A DNA stretch of 64,000 nt from an uncultured Alphaproteobacteria bacterium (GTDB taxonomy: Bacteria > Pseudomonadota > Alphaproteobacteria > HIMB59 > GCA-002718135): the NCBI GenBank assembly GCA_902570155.1, contig CACFXU010000001.1, forward strand, positions 274,050-338,049, given 5' to 3'. The notes under the pieces are model-generated. The model ran no database searches. It had not been told where the DNA came from and saw nothing but the letters and a program-made list of their open reading frames with translations. Position 1 is the stretch's first letter; each line of letters opens with the position of its first letter. The position numbers and the translations under genes were made by a program. Shown here one piece after another: positions 1 to 9,863 of the stretch.

Positions 1-327
1 ATTGTTTAATTCTGATGTTTCTCCAGAATTTGAAATTGCAACAACACAATCCTCTTTTTTAATACTTCCTAAATCACCATGACTTGCTTCTGTTGCGTGA
101 ATAAAATAAGATGGTGTGCCAGTTGATGTAAGAGTTGCTGATATTTTGTTGCCAATATGAGCACTTTTACCAACACCAGTAATAACAATTTTACCTTTGG
201 TGTTAAAAATAAAATTTACTGCCTTACAAAAATTGATATTAAAAGTAGATTTTAAATTTTTAATACTGCTTAATTCTCTATTCAGCGTTCTTTTTGCACT
301 ACTAATTATTTTGTAATTATTTTTCAT
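1..327 (-). CDS. kdsD: Arabinose-5-phosphate isomerase, KpsF/GutQ/KdsD family (partial, cut by left window edge)
   Basis: Arabinose-5-phosphate isomerase converts ribulose 5-phosphate to arabinose 5-phosphate, the first step toward KDO for lipopolysaccharide. Only the first 109 codons are inside the window, with no stop; the C-terminal part, where CBS domains would lie, is missing. The SIS-domain fold is visible: a GKIVITGVGKSAHIG segment near residue 45-60 and the SNSGET sugar-phosphate motif near residue 100. The start ATG (327-325) overlaps by one base the TAA of the RNase D-like gene upstream on the same strand, so the two are probably co-transcribed. kdsB, a later step of the same pathway, is at 31534. 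Family assignment is confident; the sugar specificity is inferred from the family. Confidence 0.88.
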   Translation of the reverse strand, partial: MKNNYKIISSAKRTLNRELSSIKNLKSTFNINFCKAVNFIFNTKGKIVITGVGKSAHIGNKISATLTSTGTPSYFIHATEASHGDLGSIKKEDCVVAISNSGETSELNN

Positions 328-935
328 TAATGCTTAAATATATCTTGTTCGGACCAACCATTTATATCTAAATCTGTTCTATATTGAATGAAATCAAAAC
401 AAGCATTAGCTAATTTGACTCTGTTTTCTCTTAATAACATTTTATCAAGCTTATCTTTTATTTTATGCAGATATAAAACGTCAGTAGCAGCATATCTTTG
501 TTGCTCCTTACTTAAATCACCACCCCAGTCAGAAGATTGTTCAGTTTTTGAAATCGATTTTCCTAATAATTCACTACATAGATCCTTGTATCCATGTTTA
601 TCAGTGTAAGTTCTAACTAATTTTGATGCAATCTTTGTACAGTAAATATTTTTTATATCAATTTTAAAGTTATATTTGAATACGGCTACATCAAATCTTG
701 CATAATGAAAGATTTTTTGAATTTTGTTATTTTTTAGAATCTTGATTAAATTGACTGGCTTTTGAAAAAATAAATTTATTTTTACTAAGTGGCACGTTTC
801 ATCACCATTAGATATTTGAACCAAACATAATTTGTCCCTTTTTGGATTTAAGCCCATTGTTTCACTATCTAATGCAATAATATTAGCAGCTTTAAAACTT
901 TCTGGCAGATCTCCATTGTAGAAATTTATTTTCAT
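327..935 (-). CDS. rnd: Ribonuclease D-like 3'-5' exonuclease (short form)
   Basis: A 202-residue DEDDy 3'-5' exonuclease, the short alphaproteobacterial RNase D type probably acting in tRNA or other small-RNA 3' maturation. The acidic residues expected of the fold are visible: Asp23 and Glu25 in LDSETMGL, Asp82 in HYARFD, and Tyr148/Asp152 in YAATDVLYL. E. coli RNase D is about 375 residues with C-terminal HRDC domains. Those are absent here, as is usual for the short family. It is followed by kdsD with a one-base overlap and is divergent from the NDUFA9-like gene at 998, leaving about 60 bp for both promoters. Confidence 0.88.
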   Translation of the reverse strand: MKINFYNGDLPESFKAANIIALDSETMGLNPKRDKLCLVQISNGDETCHLVKINLFFQKPVNLIKILKNNKIQKIFHYARFDVAVFKYNFKIDIKNIYCTKIASKLVRTYTDKHGYKDLCSELLGKSISKTEQSSDWGGDLSKEQQRYAATDVLYLHKIKDKLDKMLLRENRVKLANACFDFIQYRTDLDINGWSEQDIFKH

Positions 936-997
936 TTTGATTTTATTACCTGTATAATTTATATTTTTCCTCTATATCACTTATTTAATTAAAGGTC

Positions 998-1903
998 ATG
1001 AAATCAATAGTAATTTTTGGTGGAGCAGGTTTTGTTGGTAAACACTTAATAAGACGTCTTACTAAAAATCACTATAAAATTATTGTTCCCTATCAAAGAT
1101 CTGTACAAGAAGCTAAAATCCGCCTTTTAGGTGTAACAGGGCAGGTAATTCCTTTTCGTTACTCTTCTTTAGAAGACAAAAGGCTTAAGTCTGTATTAAA
1201 TAATACAGATGTATGTATTAATTTAAAAACTACATATGATCAAAAAAAAGGTAATTTTAATGACACAATATTTAAGTTTAATCAGAAACTTATTAGAATT
1301 TTAAAATCTAGTAAGGAATTAAAACAATTCATTCTTTTTTCTGGTCTTGGTGTAGATATTGATAAAAATTCAACAAGAAGTGCTGCAGTGCATAAATCTG
1401 AAAAGGAAGCTTTTAAACAACTAGATAATGTAAATATTATTAGGCCAGGAGTTATAATAGGTGGAGGCGATATTTTCATGAAAAGACTTTTGCCAATATT
1501 TAAAGCTTCATTTTTTGTCCCACTTTTTGGTGATGGTTCAACAAAATTCCAACCAGTATTTATTGATGATGTATCTCTAGCTGTTGATGAAATAATTAAT
1601 TCTAAGATCAAACGGAAAAATATTTACGAACTTGCTGGTCCTAGGATTTATTCTTACAAAGAATTTTTTAATCATATTTCTAATTTTTTAAACAAAACTC
1701 GAGTTTTAGTTCCTGTTCCTATGGCATTAATGAAACCTATGATAAACATTGCTGAAAAAACACCAATTTCTCCTCTTACTTCAGAACAGTTAACATTATT
1801 TGAAAAAGATAATCTTGTCGTAAATGTCGATAAATCGTTTCAAAATCTTGAAATTAATCCACAGGACACTCTACAAATACTTAAAAATATTGTTGTAAAT
1901 TAA
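998..1903 (+). CDS. NDUFA9-like NAD(P)-binding protein (atypical short-chain dehydrogenase)
   Basis: A 301-residue Rossmann-fold protein of the atypical SDR family, close to the complex I accessory subunit NDUFA9 found in mitochondria and alphaproteobacteria. The N-terminal dinucleotide-binding motif GGAGFVGKHL sits at residues 8-17, and the NmrA/epimerase-like body continues with IIRPGVIIGGGD near residue 150. The canonical SDR Tyr-x-x-x-Lys is not evident, which fits a structural or assembly role rather than catalysis. It stands alone between the divergent rnd-like gene and gltD. An inverted repeat TAGTAC...GTACTA at 1919-1937 lies just downstream and could end its transcript, but it has no strong U-tract. 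The complex I link is inferred from the family. Confidence 0.75.
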   Translation: MKSIVIFGGAGFVGKHLIRRLTKNHYKIIVPYQRSVQEAKIRLLGVTGQVIPFRYSSLEDKRLKSVLNNTDVCINLKTTYDQKKGNFNDTIFKFNQKLIRILKSSKELKQFILFSGLGVDIDKNSTRSAAVHKSEKEAFKQLDNVNIIRPGVIIGGGDIFMKRLLPIFKASFFVPLFGDGSTKFQPVFIDDVSLAVDEIINSKIKRKNIYELAGPRIYSYKEFFNHISNFLNKTRVLVPVPMALMKPMINIAEKTPISPLTSEQLTLFEKDNLVVNVDKSFQNLEINPQDTLQILKNIVVN

Positions 1904-1968
1904 AGGTTTTCTTAGTTTTAGTACATAAATGGTACTATTATTACAAAATTATTCTTTTCTTTTTCATC

Positions 1969-1997
1969 TTGAATGTGTATTTGGTTCGATCTAGATA
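1969..1997 (+). promoter_or_regulatory. Candidate sigma70-type promoter for gltDB
   Basis: TTGAAT at 1969-1974 and TAGATA at 1992-1997 are separated by 17 bases, about 25 bases ahead of the gltD start. TAAAAT at 1996-2001 is an alternative -10. In such AT-rich DNA, matches of this quality arise by chance, so this is only a candidate. Confidence 0.3.
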
Positions 1998-2021
1998 AAA
2001 TAGTAAACAAATGATAACTAA

Positions 2022-3467
2022 ATGCTAAAATTTACAAAAATAAATAAGGAAAATCCTAGTAAAATATCTGCTAAAGAGAGAGTTAAATCATTTGATGAAA
2101 TTTACGCTAAATATGCCTCGCAAAAGGCCGAAGAACAAGCTTCCCGATGTTCTCAATGCGGTGTTCCTTTCTGCCAAGTTCATTGTCCGTTGCACAATAA
2201 TATTCCAGATTGGTTAAAGCTTACTGCTGAGGATAGAATGCAGGAGGCATTTGAAATTTCCAGCTCTACAAATAACATGCCTGAAATTTGTGGTCGTATT
2301 TGTCCCCAAGATCGTTTGTGTGAAGGTAACTGCGTAATTGAACAATCTGGCCACGGTACTGTTACTATAGGATCGATAGAGAAATATATTACGGATAAAG
2401 CTTGGGAAGAAGGTTGGGTTAAAAATATAGAACCAGTTGAAGAAAGAAATCAAAGTGTTGGAATTATTGGTTCTGGCCCTGCTGGATTAGCTGCTGCAGA
2501 AGAAATTCGTAAAAAAGGATTTCAAGTTACAATCTATGATCGCTACGACAGACCAGGTGGACTTTTAATCTATGGTATTCCAAATTTTAAACTAGAAAAA
2601 GATATTGTTATAAGAAGAACAAATCGACTTAAAGAAAGTGGAATTAAGTTTGAATTAAACTGCGATATTGGCAAAGATATTACGTTTGATGAAATTAAAA
2701 TTAAGCATGATGCAGTTCTTATAGCAACCGGGGTTTACAAATTTAGAGAAATTAATCTAAATACATCTAATTTTAATAATGTTGTACCAGCTTTAGATTT
2801 TCTAATAGCAAGTAACAAGACTGGTTTAAAAGATAAAGTTGAAGATTTTACAAATGGAAGATTAAACGCAAATGGAAAAAATGTAGTTGTCATTGGTGGC
2901 GGTGATACCGCCATGGATTGTGTTAGAACAGCTGTAAGACAAGGAGCAAAATCTGTTAAGTGTCTTTACAGACGTGATAAGACAAACATGCCTGGTTCGC
3001 AAAGAGAAGTTCAAAATGCAATAGAAGAGGGCGTCGATTTTCAATGGTTGACTTTACCAACTGAATATTCGGGAAACGGATCATTGAAAAATGTCAGAAC
3101 TGTTTTGATGCAACTTGGTGAACCTGATGAATCAGGTAGAAGGAAGCCAGAGTCAAAAGAAGGTACAGAAAAAGACCTAGATGTTGATTTAGCTATAGAA
3201 GCTTTGGGTTTTGAACCTGAAGATTTACCAAAGCTTTTTGATCATAACAACCTGACAGTTACAAGATGGGGTACATTAAAAATTAATTATAAAAATATGA
3301 TGACATCAATTGATGGAGTATTCGCTGCTGGAGATATAGTTCGAGGTGCAAGTTTAGTTGTTTGGGGAATCAAAGATGGTCGTGATGCAGCAAAGAATAT
3401 TAATGAATATTTAGAAAACAAATTTTCCGATCAAAATAATATTAATAAGAAAGCAGTAAATGCCTAA
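2022..3467 (+). CDS. gltD: Glutamate synthase (NADPH) small subunit
   Basis: The beta subunit of NADPH-dependent glutamate synthase takes electrons from NADPH through FAD and passes them by Fe-S clusters to GltB, supporting ammonium assimilation with glutamine synthetase. At 481 residues it is full length. Two N-terminal four-cysteine sets are visible (Cys43, 46, 51, 55 and Cys90, 94, 100, 104). The FAD-binding GSGPAG is near residue 150 and the NADPH-site GGGDTAMDC near 290. The late AAGDIVRGASLVVW motif is typical of the family. The stop overlaps the gltB start by 8 nt, so the subunits are translationally coupled, here in the order D then B. Confidence 0.97.
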   Translation: MLKFTKINKENPSKISAKERVKSFDEIYAKYASQKAEEQASRCSQCGVPFCQVHCPLHNNIPDWLKLTAEDRMQEAFEISSSTNNMPEICGRICPQDRLCEGNCVIEQSGHGTVTIGSIEKYITDKAWEEGWVKNIEPVEERNQSVGIIGSGPAGLAAAEEIRKKGFQVTIYDRYDRPGGLLIYGIPNFKLEKDIVIRRTNRLKESGIKFELNCDIGKDITFDEIKIKHDAVLIATGVYKFREINLNTSNFNNVVPALDFLIASNKTGLKDKVEDFTNGRLNANGKNVVVIGGGDTAMDCVRTAVRQGAKSVKCLYRRDKTNMPGSQREVQNAIEEGVDFQWLTLPTEYSGNGSLKNVRTVLMQLGEPDESGRRKPESKEGTEKDLDVDLAIEALGFEPEDLPKLFDHNNLTVTRWGTLKINYKNMMTSIDGVFAAGDIVRGASLVVWGIKDGRDAAKNINEYLENKFSDQNNINKKAVNA

Positions 3468-6400
3468 TCACTTTATTGAGAAGTACAAAAAGGATAAAAA
3501 ATTCTTAGAAGAAAATCACATTTATAATGAGAAAGATGAACATTCATCATGTGGTGTTGGATTAATAGCATCTTTAGATGGATCGGAGACAAGAGAAATA
3601 GTCGAATTAGGAGTTCAAGCTTTAAGAGTTTTGTATCACCGGGGAGCAGTTGATGCTGATGGTAAAACAGGTGATGGTGCAGGAATACAGTTATCAATAC
3701 CAAAGAATTTTTTTACTCAACAAATAGAAAGAACAGGTCACACTCCTAACGATTTACCTTTCGGGGTTGGCATGATTTTTTTACCACGTACAGATTTTGC
3801 TGCTCAAGAAAATGCTCGTACAATTGTTGAATCTGAAATAATTAAAGAAGGTTTGAAAATATATGGTTGGAGACACGTTCCAATTAATTCATCGATTATT
3901 GGTGATAAAGCAAAAGCAACAAGACCTGAAATAGAACAAATACTAATTTGTAATGAAGAACTAGAAGATGAAAAGCAATTTGATAATAAACTTTACATAA
4001 TTAGAAAAAGAATAGAAAAAGAAATTAGAAATCAAAATATTTCAGATTTTTATATTTGCTCACTATCTTGTCAGTCTATTGTTTATAAAGGTATGTTTTT
4101 AGCAGAACAGCTTTCCAATTTTTATCCAGACATACAAAATGAAAATTTTATTTCTAGATATGCAGTTTATCACCAGCGTTATTCAACTAATACATTTCCT
4201 ACATGGTCTTTAGCACAGCCTTTTAGAGTGATTGCGCATAATGGTGAAATAAATACACTTAAAGGTAATAAAAATTGGATGGCTGCTCATGAGCCAAGAA
4301 TGGAACATAAAAATTTTGGCAATAATGTAGATGATTTAAAACCTATAATTGATTCTAAAGCGTCTGACTCTGCTGCATTAGATTCAACAATAGAGTTATT
4401 AGTCAAAGCTAATCGCTCTTTACCTATGGCTAAAATAATAACAATTCCAGAAGCTTGGTCCCATAGAAGAGATTTTCCAAAAAAAATAAAAGATTTATAC
4501 GCTTATGGTGGAGCAGTTATGGAGCCATGGGATGGTCCAGCAGCAATATGTGGCGCGTACGGTGATTGGGCTATTGCTGGAATGGATAGAAATGGCCTTA
4601 GACCTATAAGATATACACTGACAAAAAATCTTCTTATTGCGGGTTCTGAAACTGGAATGGTTGACATTGAAGAAAATGAAATAGTAGAAAGAGGTAGGGT
4701 AGGACCAGGTCAATTAATAGCAGTCAATTTTAAAGAGAAAAAATTTTTTAAAGATCATGAGATAAAAAAGTATTTGGCAGAAACTAAACCATTTGGTGAT
4801 TGGACTAAAAAAATTACGTATATTGATAAACTTGTTCAATCTGTTGATGAGGAATTTAGAGATTTAGACTCTGGAGATCTACGAAAAAGAATGGCATGCT
4901 TTGCCTGGTCAGTAGAAGACATCGAGTTAATACTTCATCCGATGATTGCTGAAAAAAAAGAAGCAACAGGATCGATGGGAGATGATACTCCTTTAGCTGT
5001 GCTCTCAAATAAATATAGAGGACTCCATCACTTTTTTAGACAAAATTTTAGTCAAGTTACAAACCCACCAATTGATTCATTAAGAGAAAGAGTTGTTATG
5101 AGTCTTCGAACTAGAATTGGAAACTTAAGTAATATTCTTGATGAAGATGAAGATCAATGTGATCATTTACAATTGAACTCCCCTGTTCTTTCAATTGAGC
5201 AATTCAAATCTATGCGTAGATATATGAAAGATACTGTGAAGATCATTGACACTACAATGGATAAAACAAATACTGAAAATAATTTTGAGACAGAAATTGC
5301 AAGAATTAACCAAGAAGCAGAACAAGCTGTTAGAGAGGGCTATGTTCATATAATTTTAAGTGACAAAGAAATGTCTAAAACAAGAATAGCTCTTCCTATA
5401 ATATTAGTTACAAGCTCTGTTCATCATCATTTAATTAAACAAAATCTTCGAACTTTTATTTCCTTAAATGTTCAATCTGCAGAATGTTTAGATGTACAAT
5501 ATTTTGCAGTGCTTATCGGAGTAGGAGCAACAAGTGTGAATGCATATATGGCACAACAAGCTATAGCGGAAAGACATAAAAAGGGATTATTTAAAAATCT
5601 CTCATACGAAGAATGTGTAGAGAGATTCATTAATTCTATAAATAATGGTTTGCTTAAGACTATGAGTAAGATGGGAATATCAGTGATTAATTCATATCGA
5701 GGCGGTTGTAACTTTGAAGCAATTGGTCTTAGTAGAAATTTAATGAGCAAATATTTCCCTTCTATGAGTTCTAAAATATCTGGTATCGGAATCAGTGGTA
5801 TTGAAAGAAGATCTAGATTAGCCCATGACAAGGCTTATGAAGAAAGTGTTATTACGTTACCAATTGGAGGAAACTATCGCTATAGATTTGGTGGAGAAAA
5901 ACATGCTTTTGAAGCAAGATCAATTCACATGCTTCAAACTGCAGTAACTTCTAATAATTATTCTTTATTTAAAAAATATTCTACAATGATAGATGAAATG
6001 GATCCCATAAATATTCGTGATCTTTTAGACTTCAAAAATAATAACGATAATAGTAACTCTAACACTGTAGAACCTTCTCAAGAAATTAGAAAAAGACTAG
6101 TTGCACCAGGAATATCACTTGGAGCTCTAAGTCCAGAAGCGCACGAAACTCTTTCTGTAGCAATGAATAGGATAGGAGCTAAATCAGATTCAGGTGAAGG
6201 TGGTGAAGATCCGATTAGATTTAAACCTAAGCCAAATGGAGATAACGCATCATCAAAAATTAAACAAATTGCAAGTGGACGATTTGGTGTAACAGCGGAG
6301 TATTTAAATAATTGTGAAGAAATTGAAATTAAAGTTGCACAAGGTGCAAAACCTGGTGAGGGTGGACAATTGCCAGGAGGAAAAGTTACAGAATTAATTG

Positions 6401-7977
6401 CTAAACTAAGACATTCAACTGAAGGTGTGACGCTTATTAGTCCTCCTCCTCATCATGATATTTATTCTATCGAAGATTTAGCTCAGCTTATTTACGATTT
6501 GAAACAAATAAATCCAAGAGCTAAAGTATGCGTTAAGTTAGTTGCTCAGTCAGGGATTGGGACAGTCGCAGCTGGTGTTGCAAAAGCAAAAGCTGATACG
6601 ATACTCATATCAGGTCACAATGGTGGAACTGGAGCAAGCCCACAAACAAGTATTAAGTATGCAGGACTTCCTTGGGAACTTGGATTAAGTGAAGTACATC
6701 AAGTTCTATCTCTAAACAACTTAAGGGATAAAGTTGTTCTTAGAACAGATGGAGGTTTGAAAACAGGAAAAGATATTGTTATTGCGGCTATGCTTGGGGC
6801 AGAAGAATATGGAATTGGGACAGCAAGTTTAGTTGCTATGGGCTGTATTATGGTTAGACAATGTCATTCAAATACTTGCCCCGTTGGAGTTTGCTCTCAG
6901 GATGAAAAACTTAGAGAAAAATTTACTGGTACACCAGAAAAAGTAATTAACCTTTTTAGTTTTATTGCTGATGAAGTAAGAGAAATTTTAGGATCACTAG
7001 GCTTTTCTTCTCTTGATGAAGTAGTTGGAAGATCTGATCTTTTATATCAAGTCAGTAGAGGAAGTTCTGATCTTGATGATTTGGATTTAAATCCAATTAT
7101 TCAGACCATTGATTCATCAGTTGGAGAATTTGATATAAAGAAAAACACAATTAATAAAGTTAGCGATAGCCTTGATATTAAAATCATAGAGGATGCTAAG
7201 TCTTTCTTTGAAACAGATCAAAAAATTGAACTAAACTATAATATCAAAAATACTGATAGAGCCATTGGTACAAGACTTGCATCAGAAATTACTACTACAA
7301 AAGGAATGAGTTCTCTTCCAGAGGATTTCTTTACTGTTAATTTTCATGGTTCTGCCGGCCAATCTTTTGGAGCATGGAGTGTGCAAGGAACTACTCTTAA
7401 AGTTTTTGGTGATGCTAACGATTATGTTGCAAAAGGATTATCAGGGGGTAAAATTATTATTAAACCAAGCTCATCTTCACAACTAAAAACAAACAAAAAT
7501 GTTATCATTGGGAATACTGTCCTTTATGGAGCAACACGTGGTAAACTTTTTGCAGCTGGAACTGCTGGTGATAGATTTGCTGTTAGAAACTCTGGCGCAC
7601 ATGCTGTTATTGAGGGATGTGGTGATAATGGATGTGAATATATGACTGGAGGAAGTGCAGTTATTCTTGGCGAAGTAGGAAATAATTTTGGAGCTGGAAT
7701 GACAGGGGGTATGGCATTTGTCTACGATAAAGAAGGAACTCTACCACTTCGAATTAATCTTGAAGATATTTTCTATCAACAACAAATGACAAATTATTGG
7801 GAAAAAATTTTATATCAAAAAATTGAAGAACATATCAAAGAAACAAATTCAATGTACTCCAAAAATTTACTCGAAAATTGGGAAAATGAGAAATTACTAT
7901 TCTGGCAGATTGTACCAAAAGAAATGATCAATAAATTTGATCAACCTGTATTAATTCAAGAAGAAAAATCCGCTTAG
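3460..7977 (+). CDS. gltB: Glutamate synthase (NADPH) large subunit
   Basis: The alpha subunit of glutamate synthase hydrolyses glutamine in its N-terminal class II amidotransferase domain, channels ammonia, and reductively aminates 2-oxoglutarate at an FMN and [3Fe-4S] centre. It has 1505 residues, the normal size. The nucleophile is Cys31 in SSCGVGLIAS, so a 30-residue propeptide must be removed. The Fe-S cysteine region C1129...C1135...C1140...C1145 is present, followed by the glycine-rich C-terminal beta-helix (GAGMTGG region near 1410). The gene overlaps gltD upstream. Its TAG shares the quartet TTAG (7974-7977) with the stop of the convergent hydrolase gene. Confidence 0.97.
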   Translation: MPNHFIEKYKKDKKFLEENHIYNEKDEHSSCGVGLIASLDGSETREIVELGVQALRVLYHRGAVDADGKTGDGAGIQLSIPKNFFTQQIERTGHTPNDLPFGVGMIFLPRTDFAAQENARTIVESEIIKEGLKIYGWRHVPINSSIIGDKAKATRPEIEQILICNEELEDEKQFDNKLYIIRKRIEKEIRNQNISDFYICSLSCQSIVYKGMFLAEQLSNFYPDIQNENFISRYAVYHQRYSTNTFPTWSLAQPFRVIAHNGEINTLKGNKNWMAAHEPRMEHKNFGNNVDDLKPIIDSKASDSAALDSTIELLVKANRSLPMAKIITIPEAWSHRRDFPKKIKDLYAYGGAVMEPWDGPAAICGAYGDWAIAGMDRNGLRPIRYTLTKNLLIAGSETGMVDIEENEIVERGRVGPGQLIAVNFKEKKFFKDHEIKKYLAETKPFGDWTKKITYIDKLVQSVDEEFRDLDSGDLRKRMACFAWSVEDIELILHPMIAEKKEATGSMGDDTPLAVLSNKYRGLHHFFRQNFSQVTNPPIDSLRERVVMSLRTRIGNLSNILDEDEDQCDHLQLNSPVLSIEQFKSMRRYMKDTVKIIDTTMDKTNTENNFETEIARINQEAEQAVREGYVHIILSDKEMSKTRIALPIILVTSSVHHHLIKQNLRTFISLNVQSAECLDVQYFAVLIGVGATSVNAYMAQQAIAERHKKGLFKNLSYEECVERFINSINNGLLKTMSKMGISVINSYRGGCNFEAIGLSRNLMSKYFPSMSSKISGIGISGIERRSRLAHDKAYEESVITLPIGGNYRYRFGGEKHAFEARSIHMLQTAVTSNNYSLFKKYSTMIDEMDPINIRDLLDFKNNNDNSNSNTVEPSQEIRKRLVAPGISLGALSPEAHETLSVAMNRIGAKSDSGEGGEDPIRFKPKPNGDNASSKIKQIASGRFGVTAEYLNNCEEIEIKVAQGAKPGEGGQLPGGKVTELIAKLRHSTEGVTLISPPPHHDIYSIEDLAQLIYDLKQINPRAKVCVKLVAQSGIGTVAAGVAKAKADTILISGHNGGTGASPQTSIKYAGLPWELGLSEVHQVLSLNNLRDKVVLRTDGGLKTGKDIVIAAMLGAEEYGIGTASLVAMGCIMVRQCHSNTCPVGVCSQDEKLREKFTGTPEKVINLFSFIADEVREILGSLGFSSLDEVVGRSDLLYQVSRGSSDLDDLDLNPIIQTIDSSVGEFDIKKNTINKVSDSLDIKIIEDAKSFFETDQKIELNYNIKNTDRAIGTRLASEITTTKGMSSLPEDFFTVNFHGSAGQSFGAWSVQGTTLKVFGDANDYVAKGLSGGKIIIKPSSSSQLKTNKNVIIGNTVLYGATRGKLFAAGTAGDRFAVRNSGAHAVIEGCGDNGCEYMTGGSAVILGEVGNNFGAGMTGGMAFVYDKEGTLPLRINLEDIFYQQQMTNYWEKILYQKIEEHIKETNSMYSKNLLENWENEKLLFWQIVPKEMINKFDQPVLIQEEKSA

Positions 7978-8705
7978 TTTTTTATTATTGATTGAATAGA
8001 ATCATTTATTATTTTTAAATCAAATAGATTAGATAATCGATGATCGCTATTTTTTAATAATTTAATTTGTATTTGATTTCCTTTAATTTTTTTTACTATT
8101 TTTTCTGGAAAATCTGGTGTGACAACATTATCTTTTAGACCTTGTATTAAAATTAAAGGCTTATTCCATTTGAATTCTTTATTTAAAATTTTATTTTTTC
8201 TACCTTCAACAATGTATTTCTTTTTTATAAGATAACTAAACCCGTAGGAGGAATAATTAATAATTCCTTTTTTCTTCATTTCTTGTTTTTTCTTTAAAGG
8301 GAGTTTTTTGTAAAACCCATCGATATAATCAGGTGCTGCCGCTAGGCCAATTAATCCTGCAATTCTTTTTGGTCTTGCTTTGGCAGCTAAAAACATTAAC
8401 CATCCACCCATACTGCTACCAACCAGAATTTGCGGTCCTTTTGCAATATTATCAATGATATCAATTAAGTCTTTCTTCCAATCTGAAATTGTAAAATCTT
8501 CAAATTTTCCATCAGATTTACCATGACCACGGCATTCAAAACGGATAAACCGCAATTTATTTTTTCGCGCAAATCTTTCTAAAGACAAAGCTTTTTGACC
8601 ACTCATATCTGAGTTAAGGCCATGGATAAAGATGATACCAGGCCCCTTACCCTTTATAGATTTATAGCGAATTCTTTCTTTTTTCTTATTAATAAAGTAA
8701 GGCAT
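7974..8705 (-). CDS. Alpha/beta-fold hydrolase, possibly esterase or acyl-peptidase-like
   Basis: A 243-residue alpha/beta hydrolase. Visible elements are the oxyanion-loop FIHGLNSD near residue 27, RFECRGHGKSDG near 55-66, the nucleophile elbow GSSMGGW with Ser near residue 98, an acidic turn LIQGLKDNVVT, and the catalytic-His candidate SDHRLSNL near 221. This matches small carboxylesterase or BAAT-like hydrolases seen in many alphaproteobacteria; the substrate cannot be told from sequence. It has no signal peptide and is probably cytosolic. It converges on gltB with a 4-nt tail overlap and is divergent from the glycosyltransferase at 8736, with only 30 bp between the starts. Confidence 0.8.
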   Translation of the reverse strand: MPYFINKKKERIRYKSIKGKGPGIIFIHGLNSDMSGQKALSLERFARKNKLRFIRFECRGHGKSDGKFEDFTISDWKKDLIDIIDNIAKGPQILVGSSMGGWLMFLAAKARPKRIAGLIGLAAAPDYIDGFYKKLPLKKKQEMKKKGIINYSSYGFSYLIKKKYIVEGRKNKILNKEFKWNKPLILIQGLKDNVVTPDFPEKIVKKIKGNQIQIKLLKNSDHRLSNLFDLKIINDSIQSIIKN

Positions 8706-8735
8706 CTTTGATACAAATACTTATATTTTAATAAA

Positions 8736-9863
8736 ATGTCATCATTTAATGTCGCTCAAATTCTTCCCTCTTTAGATTCTGGTGGTGTCGAAAGAGGCAC
8801 TATTGAAGTCGCAAATTATTTATCTGAATTAAATTTAAAAAATAATATTATTTCAAATGGAGGGCGTTTAATTAAGGAAATTGATAAAAATTATACTGAT
8901 CATTTTCAATTACCAGTTAACTCAAAAAATTTTTTTATTTATCCATTAATTGCTAATCAATTAAAAAAATTAATTTTTAATCAAAATATTAATATTGTTC
9001 ATGTAAGATCAAGAGCGCCAGCATGGATTTTAAGTTTTATAAAAAATAGAAACTTCAAAACAATATCTACATTTCATAATGTGTATAGTGGTAATTCTTA
9101 TTTTAAAAAAATCTATAATAAGCAATTATCCAAAGTTGATCAGATTGTTGCGATTTCAAATTATGTAAAAAATGAAATTAGTAAAAAATACAATTTAGAT
9201 TCAAATAAAATTAAAGTGATTAATAGAGGAGTTGATGTTAAATATTTTGAAAAACCAATTTTAGATTCTCAAATAGAAAATATAATAAATAAGTATCAAA
9301 TTGACACCTCAAAAAATATTATTCTATATCCTGCAAGACTAACAAATTGGAAAGGTCAAATTGAGTTTTTAGATATATTTAATAAGATGCAAAATGATAA
9401 TTTTTTGCTTTATTTTGCAGGTGATACAAAAAATCAATCTTATACAGAGAAACTACAAAATAAAATTCAAAGTTTTAACCTTGGTCATAAATGTAAGATT
9501 ATAGGCAATCTACTAAGAGATGATTTGAAAACTTTATATTACCTATCATCAATTATTACCTCTTTTCCTTTACAGGCTGAAGGGTTTGGAAGAACTATAA
9601 GCGAAGCATTAATAATGAAAAAAAAGGTACTAGCCTTTAACTATGGTGGTGTCAAAGATCAGTTAGATAACTTAGATGATATCTATAAAGTAGATCCTCA
9701 TAATTATAATGAAATAGATATTAAACTTCAAAACATTATAAATTTAGATGACGAAGAATTTTCTAATATATCTTTAAATAGTAAAGATTATATATCAAAA
9801 ACATTTTCAAGATACCAAATGGTGCAAAGTTACGTAAACTTATATGAACAGCAGTCAATTTAA
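8736..9863 (+). CDS. Glycosyltransferase family 4 (GT-B), probable LPS/surface glycan
   Basis: A 375-residue GT-B glycosyltransferase of family 4 type. The N-terminal acceptor lobe starts PSLDSGGVERGTIEVANYL, a common GT4 opening. The C-terminal donor lobe has PARLTNWKGQ near residue 200 and the E-x7-E-like region PLQAEGFGRTISEALIMKK near 285-300. It is followed, with a 20-nt overlap, by a GT9 heptosyltransferase-type gene, so the pair probably builds the same lipopolysaccharide core or related glycan. The donor sugar cannot be read from sequence. The start ATG at 8736 is the first in frame and aligns with the usual N terminus. Confidence 0.88.
   Translation: MSSFNVAQILPSLDSGGVERGTIEVANYLSELNLKNNIISNGGRLIKEIDKNYTDHFQLPVNSKNFFIYPLIANQLKKLIFNQNINIVHVRSRAPAWILSFIKNRNFKTISTFHNVYSGNSYFKKIYNKQLSKVDQIVAISNYVKNEISKKYNLDSNKIKVINRGVDVKYFEKPILDSQIENIINKYQIDTSKNIILYPARLTNWKGQIEFLDIFNKMQNDNFLLYFAGDTKNQSYTEKLQNKIQSFNLGHKCKIIGNLLRDDLKTLYYLSSIITSFPLQAEGFGRTISEALIMKKKVLAFNYGGVKDQLDNLDDIYKVDPHNYNEIDIKLQNIINLDDEEFSNISLNSKDYISKTFSRYQMVQSYVNLYEQQSI

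Noticed and set aside
1919..1937. Terminator after the NDUFA9-like gene
   Set aside because: The TAGTAC/GTACTA stem is only 6 bp, AT-rich and lacks a U-tract, so I do not list it as a terminator.
5472..5831. 119-codon minus-strand ORF inside gltB
   Set aside because: It lies wholly within the GltB glutamate synthase frame, and its translation shows no family features or ribosome binding site.
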